A stretch of 64,000 nucleotides of DNA from Prostheceraeus crozeri (taxonomy: Eukaryota > Platyhelminthes > Polycladida > Euryleptidae), in contig CAJQUW010003622.1 of assembly GCA_907163375.1 (NCBI GenBank), positions 248,001 to 312,000 on the forward strand, written 5' to 3'. This document shows, piece after piece, positions 12,181 to 25,177 of this stretch (positions within the stretch are counted from its first letter, which is position 1; every line of letters starts with the position of its first letter). The notes below the pieces were generated by a model, which was given only the letters and a program-made list of their open reading frames with translations, had not been told where the DNA came from and made no database searches. A program made the translations under genes and the position numbers.

Positions 12181-12630
12181 TGTGTTCCAATGGTCTGATG
12201 GTTCAGTGGCTTGTGACATGGAATAGTGACCCGCAGGTAATATGCTCAGATCTAACCACAAACAAAATAGTCACTGAGGATGAAAAATCTGGGTCTGGCC
12301 TTCTTAACTTCACAGTTGAAGGAAATCATACATCCCATTTGTCCAGACGCAATACCAATGCCCGAGTATAATAATGCTATAAAAGAAGTACATGTACATA
12401 TATATCCCAAAAGCCCCAATTATAAATCGTCGTGTTTCAAGTAAAATCATTAGTCAAACATGAAATTATTGCAATAGAATACTAGAACTTAGAAAGCAAA
12501 CTTTCTGTATAGCTACAGTAAAATAGTGAGGATGTCAGGAAACTCAGTAATGGATGGAAAAATGTTGAGTTCTCTACCATTTACGTATTGGCAAGCAACT
12601 TTTTTGTATTTTGATTGTTGAATTATATAT

Positions 12631-12796
12631 ATAAAGATAAATTAAAAAAATCAACGTAGTCTCAAGATAGAAATTGTTTATTCACGAATTTTCGTCTAAG
12701 ACTTCATCAGGTGAACCTGATGAAGTCTTAGACGAAAATTCGTGAATAAACAATTTCTATCTTGAGACTACGTTGATTTTTTTAATTTATCTTTAT
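12631..12796. repeat. Near-perfect palindrome, 82-bp arms, 2-bp spacer
   Basis: Arms 12631-12712 and 12715-12796 appear fully complementary by eye, with GA as the only spacer (CAGGT-GA-ACCTG). Each arm contains CCTGATGAAGTCTTAGACGA reading outward, which resembles a hammerhead ribozyme core. Followed 30 bp later by an (AT)n tract. No coding capacity. Confidence 0.9.
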
Positions 12797-12823
12797 TATT
12801 AAGTCTCTTGGCGATTACTTATG

Positions 12824-12826
<3 letters not shown>

Positions 12827-12878
<52 letters not shown>
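12827..12878. repeat. (AT)26 microsatellite
   Basis: Uninterrupted AT dinucleotide run of 52 bases just outside the 12.7-kb palindrome. Confidence 0.98.
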
Positions 12879-12879
<1 letters not shown>

Positions 12880-12880
<1 letters not shown>

Positions 12881-15800
12881 GAGTATATGCTTTTGTCATT
12901 TGTACTTTCCTAGATCTAACCACTGATAAATCGATTACTTGCATGGATTGATTATCACAATTCTTTTGTCTGCCATAGATTTTGGAGTTTCCGTAGTAAA
13001 TCATTTAGAAGAAATCATGTAAATACAAACATAACAAAGAACGCACTGCGGCAATTGATGTGCAGCTTCACGCTTCTATTCGTCAAGTATTCAAGGATTG
13101 GCCCCTCTGGCAGTGAAAATGAATTCCTACGAACGATGACAGGAATTTCCGAGCGGCTGTCGAATCAATGTCTGTACACTAGTGCGGAGTTCACCGAGAG
13201 AAGATGAAGATAGCCAGGAAAACGAAGAGTCTAATCTTATTGCATCGGCAACACCATGTGATTTCGAACACAGAGAAGAAGATAAAAGACGAGGAAGAAA
13301 GCGAATGGTTGAAGTTTCATAGATTCTCTGAAGATCAAACTTCTCTACAAGTTTAACATGACTGTTAATAAGTTCTATTATGCACATGTCGTAATCCAAA
13401 GAGGTACACTCACACTTGAGAATAGACTTGTTGTGAGAAGCTCATCTTCGTGACTGAGTTCTTGAGAAGCTTCGTTAGTAGTTTTTTCAACTCCTGTCAA
13501 GTTATTTCTCCGAGAAGAAAATCAGAGTGCGGCGCGATGATTTGTCAGCATTTGAGATAGACGCAAAATTATGACGGGTTTTCGACAGCATAAAAATGCG
13601 ATGAGTAAAATGATTTAATAAGGATAAATATCTGACCACTTGATAGTTGATCGAGTGAAAGCTAAGCTCTTCCGCGCGAGAATTGTTTAGATAATAATAT
13701 CACCATACGGCTCACTATAGTGATCATTGTCGACAAGGTGTTTCAGCGAAGAACTTTCACCACTCGCTCAATAAATTGCCAATTTACATAATTTTAGCGC
13801 TCACCCACTCATTGCTAAATGTGAGGATTCGAAAAAAGCCTTAGTAGCTCTCCGTACGTTTCGCTCGCAACTTCTTTACACAAATATTCAGGTGGAAGCA
13901 GTGAATATGGATTAAATGATAGGAACTTACAAGGGTTAAATTAATAGAATTCCTTAATTCAAAAATGGTCGTTAAAGTAATTTTAACAATTATTCATTGT
14001 TGGATTTCATTTATAACTATTCTATGGATTAGATAACAAGGCAACAATTTTCAGGCGAATTGTGATCGTGTAAGCGAAGGGTACATCATAATGCAAGTTA
14101 TCCAATTAAAAAGAAAGCAATGTATTTTCTGATTGCAACTAAATCAATCATAACCCTCGCTCATTCCTTGATATGTGACTCGGCTACCTCATTCGCATTA
14201 AAATGAACTGCTGAACTTCTGGCTACTCACAGGGTTGAATGCCCTAATAATGTAACCAGTTGTAATAAAATCGGCATAATCAGGTGCAGACTGTGGCAAA
14301 GCTCAAGTCATCATAACACGTTTTCAACGATTTTCATTTGACCGCTAAATGCATGTAAACATGAATTTGAAAGTTAAAGGTCATGCACAAAAGCTTTTGA
14401 AAATAGTTCTAAATGTAGGAATTTTGCAGATATCGACTTCGACATTAGAATCATATGAAAATACTACCAGTATTTGTTAAAATAATTCGAGAAAAATGCT
14501 TTGGTCAAATGTTCATCTTAAGTTTTCTGTAGAAACATCATTATACGAGCGCATGTTGAAGTATCTGCTTTATCTGACTTGCACTACCCGAAATCATGTA
14601 TCGTTGTTGTATAGCTACATGAAAAATTGATTATATCAAGCAGATGCCGAAAAATAGTAGCATTTTTAAATTTCATATTTAGTATATTATAAATATTTAC
14701 AGTTCCATTTAAGTTTCCTTCATGTGGCACGCTTAAGTTTACAGAGTTAAATAACAGTTAGGAACAATTACCTGTGATACGCTAATTACTACATTTTCTA
14801 TCAAGTATCATTCAAAGACTTGCAGAATTTCGTAACAAGAATAAAGCATCAGAGCAGTCAAAATAGTGATGCATGAAGCAGACTGTCAGTGCTTAGAGAC
14901 ATCAAGACGTTTAGAAAAACCTGAAATTATCATCAAGAGACCAGATATGTTGCGCACCGAATATCTCGACAAAAAATCACTTGTAAAACCTATTTCAGAA
15001 CAGCTGAAAATTAATCATTGACATTGTCAATGTTGTCCCAGTTCCATTTTAATAGGCGAATATTGTTTTATATAAACTTAGAACGTTCATAGATGTAACA
15101 AGTGAAGCATTGACAAAAGAAATGATTCTACGTAGGTTTTAATCTAACAATAGGCATTTACACTATATTTAGCGTCAATGCCATTGATTATTATTTTAAT
15201 TATTATCACTTAGATGTAAGAAGAAGGGCGCGAAGCAACCAGGCTTGTCATCAGTATAGACACATGCAATCGGTCACTGAGCAACGCTTAACGTCGACGC
15301 CCATTATTCTGGATAGTCCTGTTCTAACGAACTCTTTCCTTTCTTTTATGGAGAATCAAATTTCTGCTTGCTCCACCTGCTTGGATATGACAGCAGAAGG
15401 AAAACGTTCTCATGGGATTATAGCTACAGCCGCTTTCAGAAGTAATATAATATTTACATCAGAAATGAAAGAATATATTTTCTTCATGTTGTATATGCGC
15501 ACATCAACAGAGACATAAGATAAAACTGATTTTAAAATCGCTAATAAAGTAATAGGATACACAAAGCACCTCATTCCAACACTGATTTATCCAACTTTTG
15601 TTAAAGTCAAACTGTTGGAATGGATACGAGGATGAATTATTAACAAATTATGAGCCTATCAAAGTATATTGTTACAAAAACGCATTTATAGATCTACACT
15701 TCAATAATACAGGAGCCTTTCATCAATTTATCAAATACAAATTTGTAATTATCTTATTTGTTGTAAAAGATTGATGTCCGTGAAAGAAAACTTTGAGTAT

Positions 15801-15936
15801 TATTGTTATTTATTATTTAGATTGTACTATGCAGCTTGAATGATTTCAAACTGCTGAAATCAGAATTATAAGCATCGATTGCGAGGCATGGGTCATGAGA
15901 TATGGATATATACTCGTACAGTGAATAGATAGTGAA
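12880..15936. other. Intron, nothing recognised
   Basis: AT-rich sequence with short open frames only. The 90-codon minus-strand frame at 13127-13399 has no domain or codon signal. Confidence 0.45.
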
Positions 15937-16120
15937 TGACAACGATTAAGTCAATAAAAGACACCAACATCCTTGATTCCCCGACCGCACTCACCTGACC
16001 TAGGAATCGAACCGAAGTCCTCGGTGGAGACGAGCTCGAACCTTCTTCCTGGGTCAGGCGAGTGCGGTCGGAGAATCTAGGGTGTTGGTGTCTTTCATTG
16101 ACTTAATCGTTGTGATTTTC
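15937..16120. repeat. SINE-A: tRNA-like core with inverted ends, copy 2
   Basis: The left arm contains GAATGACAACGATTAAGTCA and ACACCAACATCCTTGATTC. The right arm contains GGGTGTTGGTGTCTTTCATT and GACTTAATCGTTGTGATT. GGTTCGATTCC (B box, minus strand, about 15996-16013) sits at the inner edge of the left arm. GAGTGCGGTCGG occurs in both arms. Same layout as the copy at 4881-5044. Confidence 0.75.
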
Positions 16121-17316
16121 TAGACAACTTTGACACCTTTGTTGTCAGATATATAACGTGACTGGAAATTCTAGCCAAATCCTACTAAAGAAAGATGTCC
16201 ACTCACTTGAGCAATTCAAGCACTTAGATCCCTGTCGCTCGCGAGAGCAGTGGTGTGTCCTACCAGGAGCCGCCAGTAGGCTTACTGCTCGGAAAGGTCC
16301 AGACTAAATAATGACAATCAGAATGGCTGAACATTGAACAATCTGACTGACTGCACAACAGACTACTATGCTCCAGTAAATTCTGAGAACTGACGTGCTG
16401 AGGCTTAACTGGACTACTAAGCTTGTGTAAAGACTATGCGGGTGGCTTGTATTTGGATTTTATAAAATATGAAAAATGCATAAAAATATGCAGTCTGCAT
16501 GACAGTTATTAACAGCAACAAATAAATGGCTAGTTTCTCCCAATCAAAGCATACAGAAATATTGACATCGTAAATTAGAGGAAGAGAAATCAAAAGCAGA
16601 CATTTAGAGTATGATACAAGTTCGACTGAAAAATACTATTTCCCGTGTGTGCATCTGCAAGAGCACTAAATTAATCATGATGCAATAATAGCACACGTAA
16701 GCTCAGCAAACTAAAGACGATAGAAATTAAAGCACGGTTGATATCAATGAAAAAAATGATCTATCGTTCAGTCTTTGCATTTTCTTCTTCAGTTAATACT
16801 TGTCAATGACAACTCTACAAGAAAACGAATAAATCTAATTGTACAATATAAAAAAATTTCAAAACTTGTGCATCAGTAGCATGCACCTTTTCAGAATTAC
16901 ATGTAAATTGGAAAATAGAATTAAATCTATGCATGACATGCAGCGTGCTGGTTACGTGTTATACATGTATTAGGTATATAAAATACATCTATCAAATAGT
17001 TATTTAGAGGTCGCATTTGATTTATGAATGGAGCTGTGGCGTCAGTAAAACTGTTGACAAGGGCAGACATCGATGTTTCCCTCAATTCTTCTTATCATAT
17101 TCTTGATAATCCTCCGCGGTAGCGCAGAAAGATCGAAAGGCCAGGACCTTTGTAACATTCTACATCCCTGCTCGCAGAAATGTTCGCATCCTGATTAGCA
17201 AATTATGAACTATCTCGCTGTAGTCACCGGTTCGGTATGGAACTAGAAGTCAGTATTTTCCCGATTGTCTGAATATCAGCGCAGTGTTCTGTGCGAATTC
17301 TTAACATGTCACTCAC
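16121..17316. other. Intron next to the C-clamp exon
   Basis: Immediately 3' of the C-clamp donor on the minus strand. No exon recognised. GC is higher at 16230-16310, but no motif was identified there. Confidence 0.4.
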
Positions 17317-17389
17317 CTGCACGGCTTGCACCATTGGTTCTGATGATCCATTCCAAAACGTGGACGACATTTTTTCGGATTGGAAAGAT
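17317..17389 (-). CDS. pan: TCF C-clamp exon (73 nt)
   Basis: A 73-nt exon bounded by the acceptor CTCCTTTCAG| and the donor TGCAG|GTGAGT. Its entry phase completes the Asp codon left open by the HMG exon. It encodes LSNPKKC followed by [16 protein letters not shown] and a split codon. This is the C-clamp, a Cys-rich auxiliary DNA-binding domain that reads the GC-rich helper site next to Wnt-response elements in fly Pangolin and in the E-tail forms of vertebrate TCF7/TCF7L2. Three of the four conserved cysteines are here. The fourth normally follows in RKKKCIRY, encoded by the next exon, which I could not find. Long open frames in other phases here are not meaningful. The motif is short but highly specific. 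Confidence 0.93.
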
Positions 17390-18457
17390 CTGAAAGGAGA
17401 AAGCATGGATTGGATAAATAGCCATTCGATGCAGCAAGATTTATGATGTGAATTGATGCAAGATATTATATTTGAGAGACAGAAATACACTTAGGCAAGA
17501 AAATGTATGAAAAAAGAAACTTCAATAAAGGCCAGAACAATAGAAAGATTAAATCTTTATCGAGAGAAAGGTACAAGACACAAAATAAACTGAGTCTGTA
17601 GACTCGTCTTCACGGAATCGCATCACGCTGATTTAGGGGCGAGATTGAGAAAAAGAAGGAAATATCACGGACTTACTCAGCCATTATTAATAACTAGGCT
17701 TATTCATTTTCTATCGTCAATTATGCTGGAATTGAAACAAAAGCGGCTTATCGTTCGTTAAACGGCTGATAATCACGGATTCTCGGCCACCTCACAAATG
17801 ACACTATTTATCTCTACACAATTCAGAAAAATTTCGTGCGCAGTCATTTTTCCAATCTTACCGCCCTTCGTAGAATGCGCGGCTGTCGTTGAGAGTTTGA
17901 GCAATGATTGTTAGTTGCATGTTTCTGCAAAGGCAGACAGCGCTCGAGCTGGATTTTCGCATCACCTCTTGCACACATGTTAGCCGAATGTACCGCCTTT
18001 CAAATGCAATCTTAACTTTGCAGACAACATCTATCATTATTCTTCTTTGACAATACGTTTCTCAGCAACTTCCCAAACCTTTCTCTTTCATGATGCCAAT
18101 AATTGCAGCGAAATGGTGACGTGATTTTATGCAAAAAATGGCAAACTCAGTTGTCGTGAAACAGCGATTATCTTCCTAATTGGCAGAATTCAGTTTACAG
18201 GATTTATACAAGAAGCAGATGGGAAAGTTTTAATCTCATTGATCGATATGTCGTTGGAGTTACAACAACTTATTACCCAGAACTGGCACAATATAGATTT
18301 GGAAAATGAGTGAACTTTAGGACCAACAGTTGATGCGTGACGTTGAAGTTTCAAAATAGCACATTCGAAATTGAAATGTGAAAGGTTGGTGGTGCAACTT
18401 CTTTCTATATCTCCATTTGCAGTGTATTCTTTACTCAAAGTTTAAAATGTTTTAAAA
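17390..18457. other. Intron upstream of the C-clamp exon
   Basis: Begins with the pyrimidine tract and AG of the C-clamp acceptor (17390-17400). No further exon, RNA gene or repeat recognised. Confidence 0.4.
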
Positions 18458-19613
18458 CAGGGTGGCCATAAAGTCGCGCACCAAGATTTTCATTAATCTT
18501 GCAGGTCACTTTAGATGACTTTCAAAGGAGAAAAATGCATCATTGTAACCAATATCATTAAGAAAATTACACACTGCTTCTAAGTATTCACAAATGTTCA
18601 CAATGCTGCCCACAGCAGCCACACATAAATTGAGTCGGTGGTGAAAATTATGGAACACTCGATTCAGAAAATGTGAATCACCGTTAATTTCCTGACAAGC
18701 ATTACAAAGTTCGATAATCGAGTTCGCAAATGATCCAGGTCATTCATGCGTACCCAATATACTAAGCATTTAGCGCATCCCCAAAAGAAGTAATCCATAG
18801 GATTCAGGTCGGGGATCGAGCAGCCCATTTGACTGTCCCCCTTCGACCAATCCAATGAACGAAGTTTTTATCCAGCCAGCCGCGCACTATCAAGGCATAG
18901 TGTGGAGGCCCTCCATCCTGCATGAGGCCGGCCTTCTCCAATTGAGTTTAACTGAAGGATAAGTGCATCTTGCAACATTTTGAGGTACTTGTTGCTGTCG
19001 GGCGTGGAGTCAAAAAAGAAGGGCCCTAAAACATGGTCTTTCCACAGACCGCAGCAGACCATTAGTTTAGCACCACTGTGTTCTTTTGTGGGTTGCATCC
19101 AGTTGGGATTCTCCCAAGCATAATATCGGCAATTTTGTTTATTCACTTCACCACTGAGATAGAAGTTGGCTTCATCACTAAAGAGCACTTTCCGATGTAC
19201 CATGTCAGGATCTTCATCCAATCGGTTTTTGAACCATTTCGACATTTCCATGCGTCGGTCAGGATCGTCTTCGTATAATTTTTGGAGAGTCTGAAGTTTG
19301 CATGGATGAAAATGTACTGCTTTGAATATCTTCTGCATTGTGGAGCGGGGAACATTGATTTCGCGAGATGATCTACGAACGGATTTTTTGAACTTTGCTC
19401 TATTTTATCGAGACTGGCTGTTCGTATCGCATCAGATAATCTTGGACGTCCACTTCGCTCTTTGTCGTGAACACTGCCAGTTTCTTTGAACTTCTTCTTT
19501 GTACACTCTACTTGCGCACGACGAAACTAGGAATTTCTATAATAGTATGATTGAAGCTTTAAGCTTGGACGTAGGTCAGATAAACTTTGGTGCGCGACTT
19601 TATGGCCTCCTTG
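18458..19613 (-). mobile_element. Tc1/mariner-superfamily element, DD41D-like, decayed
   Basis: The ends carry matching inverted repeats: GGCCATAAAGTCGCGCACCA begins at 18464, and its exact complement ends at 19607. TA follows the right end; the left TA is not clear. A broken transposase gene lies between, on the minus strand. Total 1.16 kb, a full-length but dead copy. Confidence 0.88.
18664..19355 (-). pseudogene. Decayed mariner-like transposase (DD41D type)
   Basis: Blocks in order on the minus strand: QTLQKLYEDDPDRRMEM, VLFSDEANFYLSGEVNKQN (first catalytic Asp), NPNWMQPTKEHSGAKLMV, GLWKDHVLGPFFFD, LMQDGGPPHYALIVRGWLD (second Asp, +1 frame), WIGRRG, then PDLNPMDYFFWG (third Asp). The WIGRRG insertion widens the spacing between the last two acidic residues to about 40. 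That is typical of the DD41D branch rather than the DD34D of classical mariner. At least two frame changes fall between GEG and the last Asp block. The N-terminal helix-turn-helix is not evident, so the 5' part is also eroded. Encodes no active product. Confidence 0.88.
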
Positions 19614-21855
19614 TATACTAATAGTAATTGTTTTAGTTTTCAATTTATAAAAATCTGAAATTTCGACATTTCCTTAAATTTTCGAGTATAGAATACAAAT
19701 CACTCTCCTTCTTGATGTTGACTATTCTTACAATTTTAATTGTAATATAACCAAGTAAATTAGTGTGATCTATTATGTCATGTTATCAATTACAGCTCTT
19801 GTAAACCACGTGTTTGTGTACCAACTTTTCATTGATTAGCCAACTATAAGTGTATCAGTAGATAGTGTGCACAAATTCAGATACTAGTGTCAAACGTCGC
19901 AGCAACTTCTCAAGTTGGACATGTTAAATTATGAATATTTAAGCAGTTCTTTTTTGAAATTTCAGCATCGCACGCATGTGGAATTTTGGCCAAAAGTGCA
20001 TCAATTGCATGGTCCTTCATTACCATTCAAGCAATTGTTTCCTGCGTTTGCTGATAACAGAAACCATTCATTATTATTGTCTTTCTGACAAGATCATTTG
20101 TGATGGTAAAGAACACACATGAATAAGCTTTTTGACCAGAGTTCGGTACGGATGATGCTTGAGAAGATGTCGCATACACAATTGGCCCTCACTAGATTCT
20201 TAGATATTCACTATACCGAAATATGAACAAAATGGTTATGAGCTTCATTCGTGAGACTTCATCTATCCCACAAAGTTTATAAATTAGCAGTGTGCACACA
20301 ATCCGAAAGATTTCCTGATAGTCGAACGATCGATAAATAACATTCAACGCTGATTACGTTTTTTTAATTTCAAGTTTGCAGCCTCCTGATTTTCTGATTA
20401 AATCAGACAATTCTCGGATGAAATTCCTATCTAGTCTAGGTATTTTTTATTTTCTATTCTTTATTCAATTTACTTCATTTTACTTGGCATTAAACATATC
20501 GGGAGAGAATTGAATCTGTTTTACATTCGCATCTAGGCTAGTTATTCTCTACCCTTCTCAAAAAATATCCGAACAGATACATACTTAACAGGTTAAAAAA
20601 GCAAATGGAATATGGTCCTATTCATTTGAAACTATTTTCGTCTATTTAAAATTAGTTCATTAATTATAAAGATTTTAGTACATTCGTACCATATTATTCG
20701 TGCAATTCCTTTAGGGAAAATGCCTGATTCTAACTGAGGGCACTTAGAAGTGCTCAGGGTATGATGTCGAAATTCCATACCGTTGATATTATCAATGTAT
20801 GTAATCGCATGTGCTGGAATCCACATATTTTGTTCACATTTCACCGAGGCATTCGCTTTCTGAAGTTTGTGTTCCACATATATCGAATGACCCAGCAAGT
20901 AGCATTCTTCAAAATTCAAAAGTTGTTGGAAATTTTAGTATCAATTAGGACAATTTTATAATATATTTCACAGGCATAAAGAAAAGTTTTTTCACTTAAC
21001 TTTCCCAAAATGAATCAATATTAAGAAATTTCCATTCTGTAGGAAGATTCATCTTGCAGGAGAACGCCTGTACCTGAAGCGTGATGGTGCGCCTTCGCAA
21101 GTCTGAGTTAAAGAACTCCACCCTGAAATCTGAGACTTCGTTCCATGTACTGAGTTGACTTAACTTTACCTGTTAAGAAGTCAAGTCTAGAATATACTAT
21201 CTAACTGATGTGCGTCAAACAAAACAACAAAGAAAGTTATTACACATATACAGCTTTCTAGTGAAAAACAAATCAGTGTGAAGTTGATCATGAACAAAAA
21301 CAAAGTATTTTCACTTCTTTTCAAGCCAAATTGAAGAACGAACGCTTTTTTATAGCAAAAGTTGTTGAGATTTCAATTCAATCTCAAAATAAGAGGGAAT
21401 CTGGAATCTCAAAGAGAGAAGTTGAGAGAATGGGAAAAAGATAAAAGACTTGTGTAGCCTGATGCTTTGTACAAAATTATCATCGTTTTCGGAGACAGGA
21501 TCGAGGAGTACTCTTTGAAAAGATTTAATCACACACACGAGAAAGTCGTGAAAATTGACTAGTTAGTCGTATAGAGTTGTGGATCAATTATTTTGAAATA
21601 TCAAATGCTATGAAGCATTGAAATTAATGAGGATTTATCAACTGTGAACACCGTTTTTCCAAACATTAAAAGACAAGGTTTAATAAGTGACTTGAATATT
21701 ACTGAGGTATTACTAGCGTCTTCAACTAACTACCAAAGTAAGACGATTTTCACAAGTTATAGCTTGGTTTAGAGGATGAAAGTTTACTGCTTCGAGCTCG
21801 AACCGAGACTACGAATTTGTCTTCTCTTGTGCTTTTGGTGCTTTTATGAAGGAGG
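19614..21855. other. Intron, nothing recognised
   Basis: AT-rich, without an exon, RNA gene or repeat that I can support. Confidence 0.45.
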
Positions 21856-22371
21856 CAGTGGCGGACCCAAGGGGGGGGGATGCCGGGGTGCATCCCCCCA
21901 CCAGCTCAAACTTGATTGTGGATTGTAAATGTAAGCAATACATTTTGGCAATTAGTTCTTTAAAAGTACAAATAATGATCGTAGTCTGTAACATTATTGC
22001 GCTATCACTAACTTATATTGCATTTTAAAGGAATGGATTTATAAAGACTACACAATTACAAATTTAGCCTTAGGCCCCATGAATATTGCAGTCAAATGTC
22101 TTGCCTTAATGAGATTTTTCAATGATTCTAGGAAAATTGGCTGAAATCATTGCTGATAACCAAAGACTATCAATGCTATAACAAATTGTTGTCAACTAAT
22201 AAGCTTATTTGAAACGAAGATGTAACTTATGACTGTTGAATTGTAAAACATAATGCCGTGCATGAATTTGAATCTACGGATTTATTCAACTAGAGCATTG
22301 AGGCACCTGTTTGACTGCTTGAGTACAACACCAATCATCCCTCCTACCAGAAATTTCTGCGTCCGCCACTG
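21856..22371. mobile_element. Non-autonomous hAT element (516 bp) with perfect 8-bp duplication
   Basis: The element starts CAGTGGCGGACCC and ends GTCCGCCACTG. The 8-bp GAAGGAGG occurs directly outside both ends (21848-21855 and 22372-22379), the duplication length of hAT transposons. A G9 run and a C-rich tract lie just inside the left end. No transposase. The intact duplication suggests modest age. Confidence 0.9.
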
Positions 22372-22379
22372 GAAGGAGG

Positions 22380-25177
22380 CATTAAAGCATTGGCAAGATT
22401 TAACTCATCAAGGAACAAGCTATGTACATGCATGCATGCTAGAATTGATGACTTTATCAAATCATGCATCGACTGTCAGAACAGTTTGATCAGCTTGAAT
22501 GAAACGAAAAGAATCAAATTTTTCTATTGTTTTTGTTGATAAAATATTGAACAAAAAAATTATGAAACTCTTTCGATAACTTAATAAACATCATCTAATC
22601 CCAAATGATACCACCTAACTAAATGTTTATTGATTTCCACCACGCATTTTTGCAAAAAATCATTGCATTGAATAGTTGACTATGTTCTCATATGAAATTT
22701 TCAAGTCTTTTTCTGTAGTAGCTCATTGAATTGTTTTACTGAAGTATGGAAGAATATTTAGACTAATGCCATATTAAAATGAAGCCCGCATAATTACAAG
22801 TGTATTTTGACCCATTCGTCTAAATATACATGCACATGTATTATGCAAGAATTATTCATACTTAAACCACAAAATCCTTGGAAATCGTAATATTGCTAAG
22901 CATGCATTGCAGACTACCTATACATGGTCACAATAAAATTTGCCTTTAAATACACATCGATCACGAAGCATCTTGTTTTTAAAATGTCATACGTTCCCGC
23001 TTTGACAGTAGTCAATCAATTTTCAAGCTACTAAGGATTGCATTCTCAAGAAGTACAAGTATCTACTTCAATCTAATTTAAAATTCAAATGCCTGCATTT
23101 AGCTTAATCTATTTTCATTACTGCATGTATTCAAACGTTGCATGATAAACAGAGAAATTATTTAGTAGGTATTTTCACGTACTGATTTCAATTGACGAGT
23201 GCGTTTGATCACTTGGAGGACCGGGGATGTTGTAGTCCAATGACGAAATTCCATTCGCAGCTTGAAAATCTTAATGAGAAATGAATAACTTGTCACATAA
23301 AACACCTTCAACATAATTTTTATATAATCAAATGTGCAGGTAATATGTCGATCAGTTGTCATTGAATCATATGGAGTGCCCATCAAGCAAAAGTAAAAAC
23401 TTTCAATTCATACAGACTTAACAAAATTAAAGTAATTTTTCAGAATACGTGTGAAACAAGGCTCTGTTACAGTGCATATTAACTAGTGAAACGATCTATT
23501 TGAAACGTAATGCTTGTTTTACTGAGATCCGTGATATTTCCCAATCACTCAATTTCCTACATAAAGAAACGATGGATGGAGAAACAATCTTCAACAATAA
23601 TTTCTTTATCTCCGCGGAAAAATAACAAATTTCAATTATGCGCACAATATCAAAAATTCTGATGAATGAGATTGGCTGATTTAAAAGGTACACCGGTAGT
23701 TGTTTAGAGAAATTTGTGATAAGCATTCTAGAGGCCCAAAGAAATACGGATATGCCTGATAAAGTCAAGAAGCAAAAATTTTTATTACCTCCATTGCAAT
23801 GAACACTTTGAGTACTATTTCATTAATTTTAAAATGCTTGTTGAGCAATAAAATGTTACCATAACTTTCTTAGTTAGAATCATTTTTCTGACAGTGACAG
23901 AACTCTTATTTGGTTGGAGCATTACCAGTATTAGACATGTAAAAAGTTATTGTTTATGTGGAATATTCTACGAGTAAAAGCAACATATTGTTAACATGAG
24001 TACACATGAGAAATTAAATGTACAAATATATAGCACATTTCTAGCAAATAAATTTAATACATATTATTATATAGACTTCACCAAATTTCCATGTATTGGT
24101 CCTAATTAAATTTATTTACATAATGATGATAAAATGATTTATAACTAATTCCTTAAAATAAGTAAATGATGATATCATTTTTCCATCTTTTGGTTAGTGC
24201 AGCAAGCAGGTAACACAAAAAAGTCGAGTGCTGATTTGGCATACAATGCGATCTTCCGTCAATCGGAGTTGAAACCTGGAATGATGCCAAATGCTCAAAC
24301 AGGAATCAGAGGTGATGTTGAATGTTCTTCCACCAGAAACAACGAAAAATCTTGCAAAGATGCCAATGTGACATCTCCTGCATTTTTCATTCATAACGAC
24401 TCTGATTGAAGAAGCAAGCTCTTCAATTAAAGTCGCACATGCTTTGGGTATATCATCAGAATTCAGTAGCAAGTAAATAAAAAACCATCTTGCTTCTCAA
24501 TTGTATGCTGTTGCGCAATTAGTTGCACTGAAAGGTATCTGTCATTTGTTCATAAGTATGTATATCATTCGTAGTGTCATTGAATTGAATTTGACGACAA
24601 TTTATTATCTACATGTGTGATGATCACATATACACCTGAGTGTCTATAGTTGACAAAACGTAAATGAAATGAGTCTGGAAACCATCATTTACTCAAAATT
24701 GCGCAGTAACAGTGATATTGTCTGACGTGCCAAACGATGCGTACATAGGCTAGAATGTTCAATCGAAATAATTGAATTTGTAGTTGGGACCGGCAGACTG
24801 AGGAGAATTAAACTAACCACTAATAATACCTAAAGATTCATAAAGAATAAGAAATTTTGAATAGTCAGCTTTCCCGGTTGGGCTCTTCATTTTTCTGTCT
24901 GTTTTCTAATGTCCCCTTCTTTCTTCACTTGTTCATGTATACATTATGCATGGTTACTTATACATATATCAATGTGTTTTGAGCTATTATCAAGGATTTT
25001 GCTTGTTATATATTTAGGTTTGCCATAGAATAGCTTCATAATTTTTGACATCTCGAGCAGAAATTTATGTACATCATGTATCTCTCAATTAAATTATTTC
25101 CCTGGTGGTTGTTGGTCGGAAACGAAATGCCAGTAAAGATAATTAGACAATAAAGATAATAACACAAATATTTTAGT
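22380..25177. other. Intron, nothing recognised
   Basis: AT-rich. Paired overlapping open frames around 24200-24470 on both strands lack recognisable domains and are taken as chance. Confidence 0.4.

Noticed and set aside
12717-12760. Calling a second functional hammerhead in the palindrome
   Set aside because: Core order is present but no stem I pairing and stem III is doubtful; kept only as a resemblance.
13127-13399. 90-codon minus-strand frame between TCF exons
   Set aside because: Ser/Leu-rich without homology to TCF tails; flanking splice sites not in phase.
16771-16800. Minus-strand reading R-R-K-C-K-D after a possible AG, as the missing C-clamp exon
   Set aside because: No pyrimidine tract, a stop two codons later, and lacks the Ile-Arg-Tyr that follows the cysteine.
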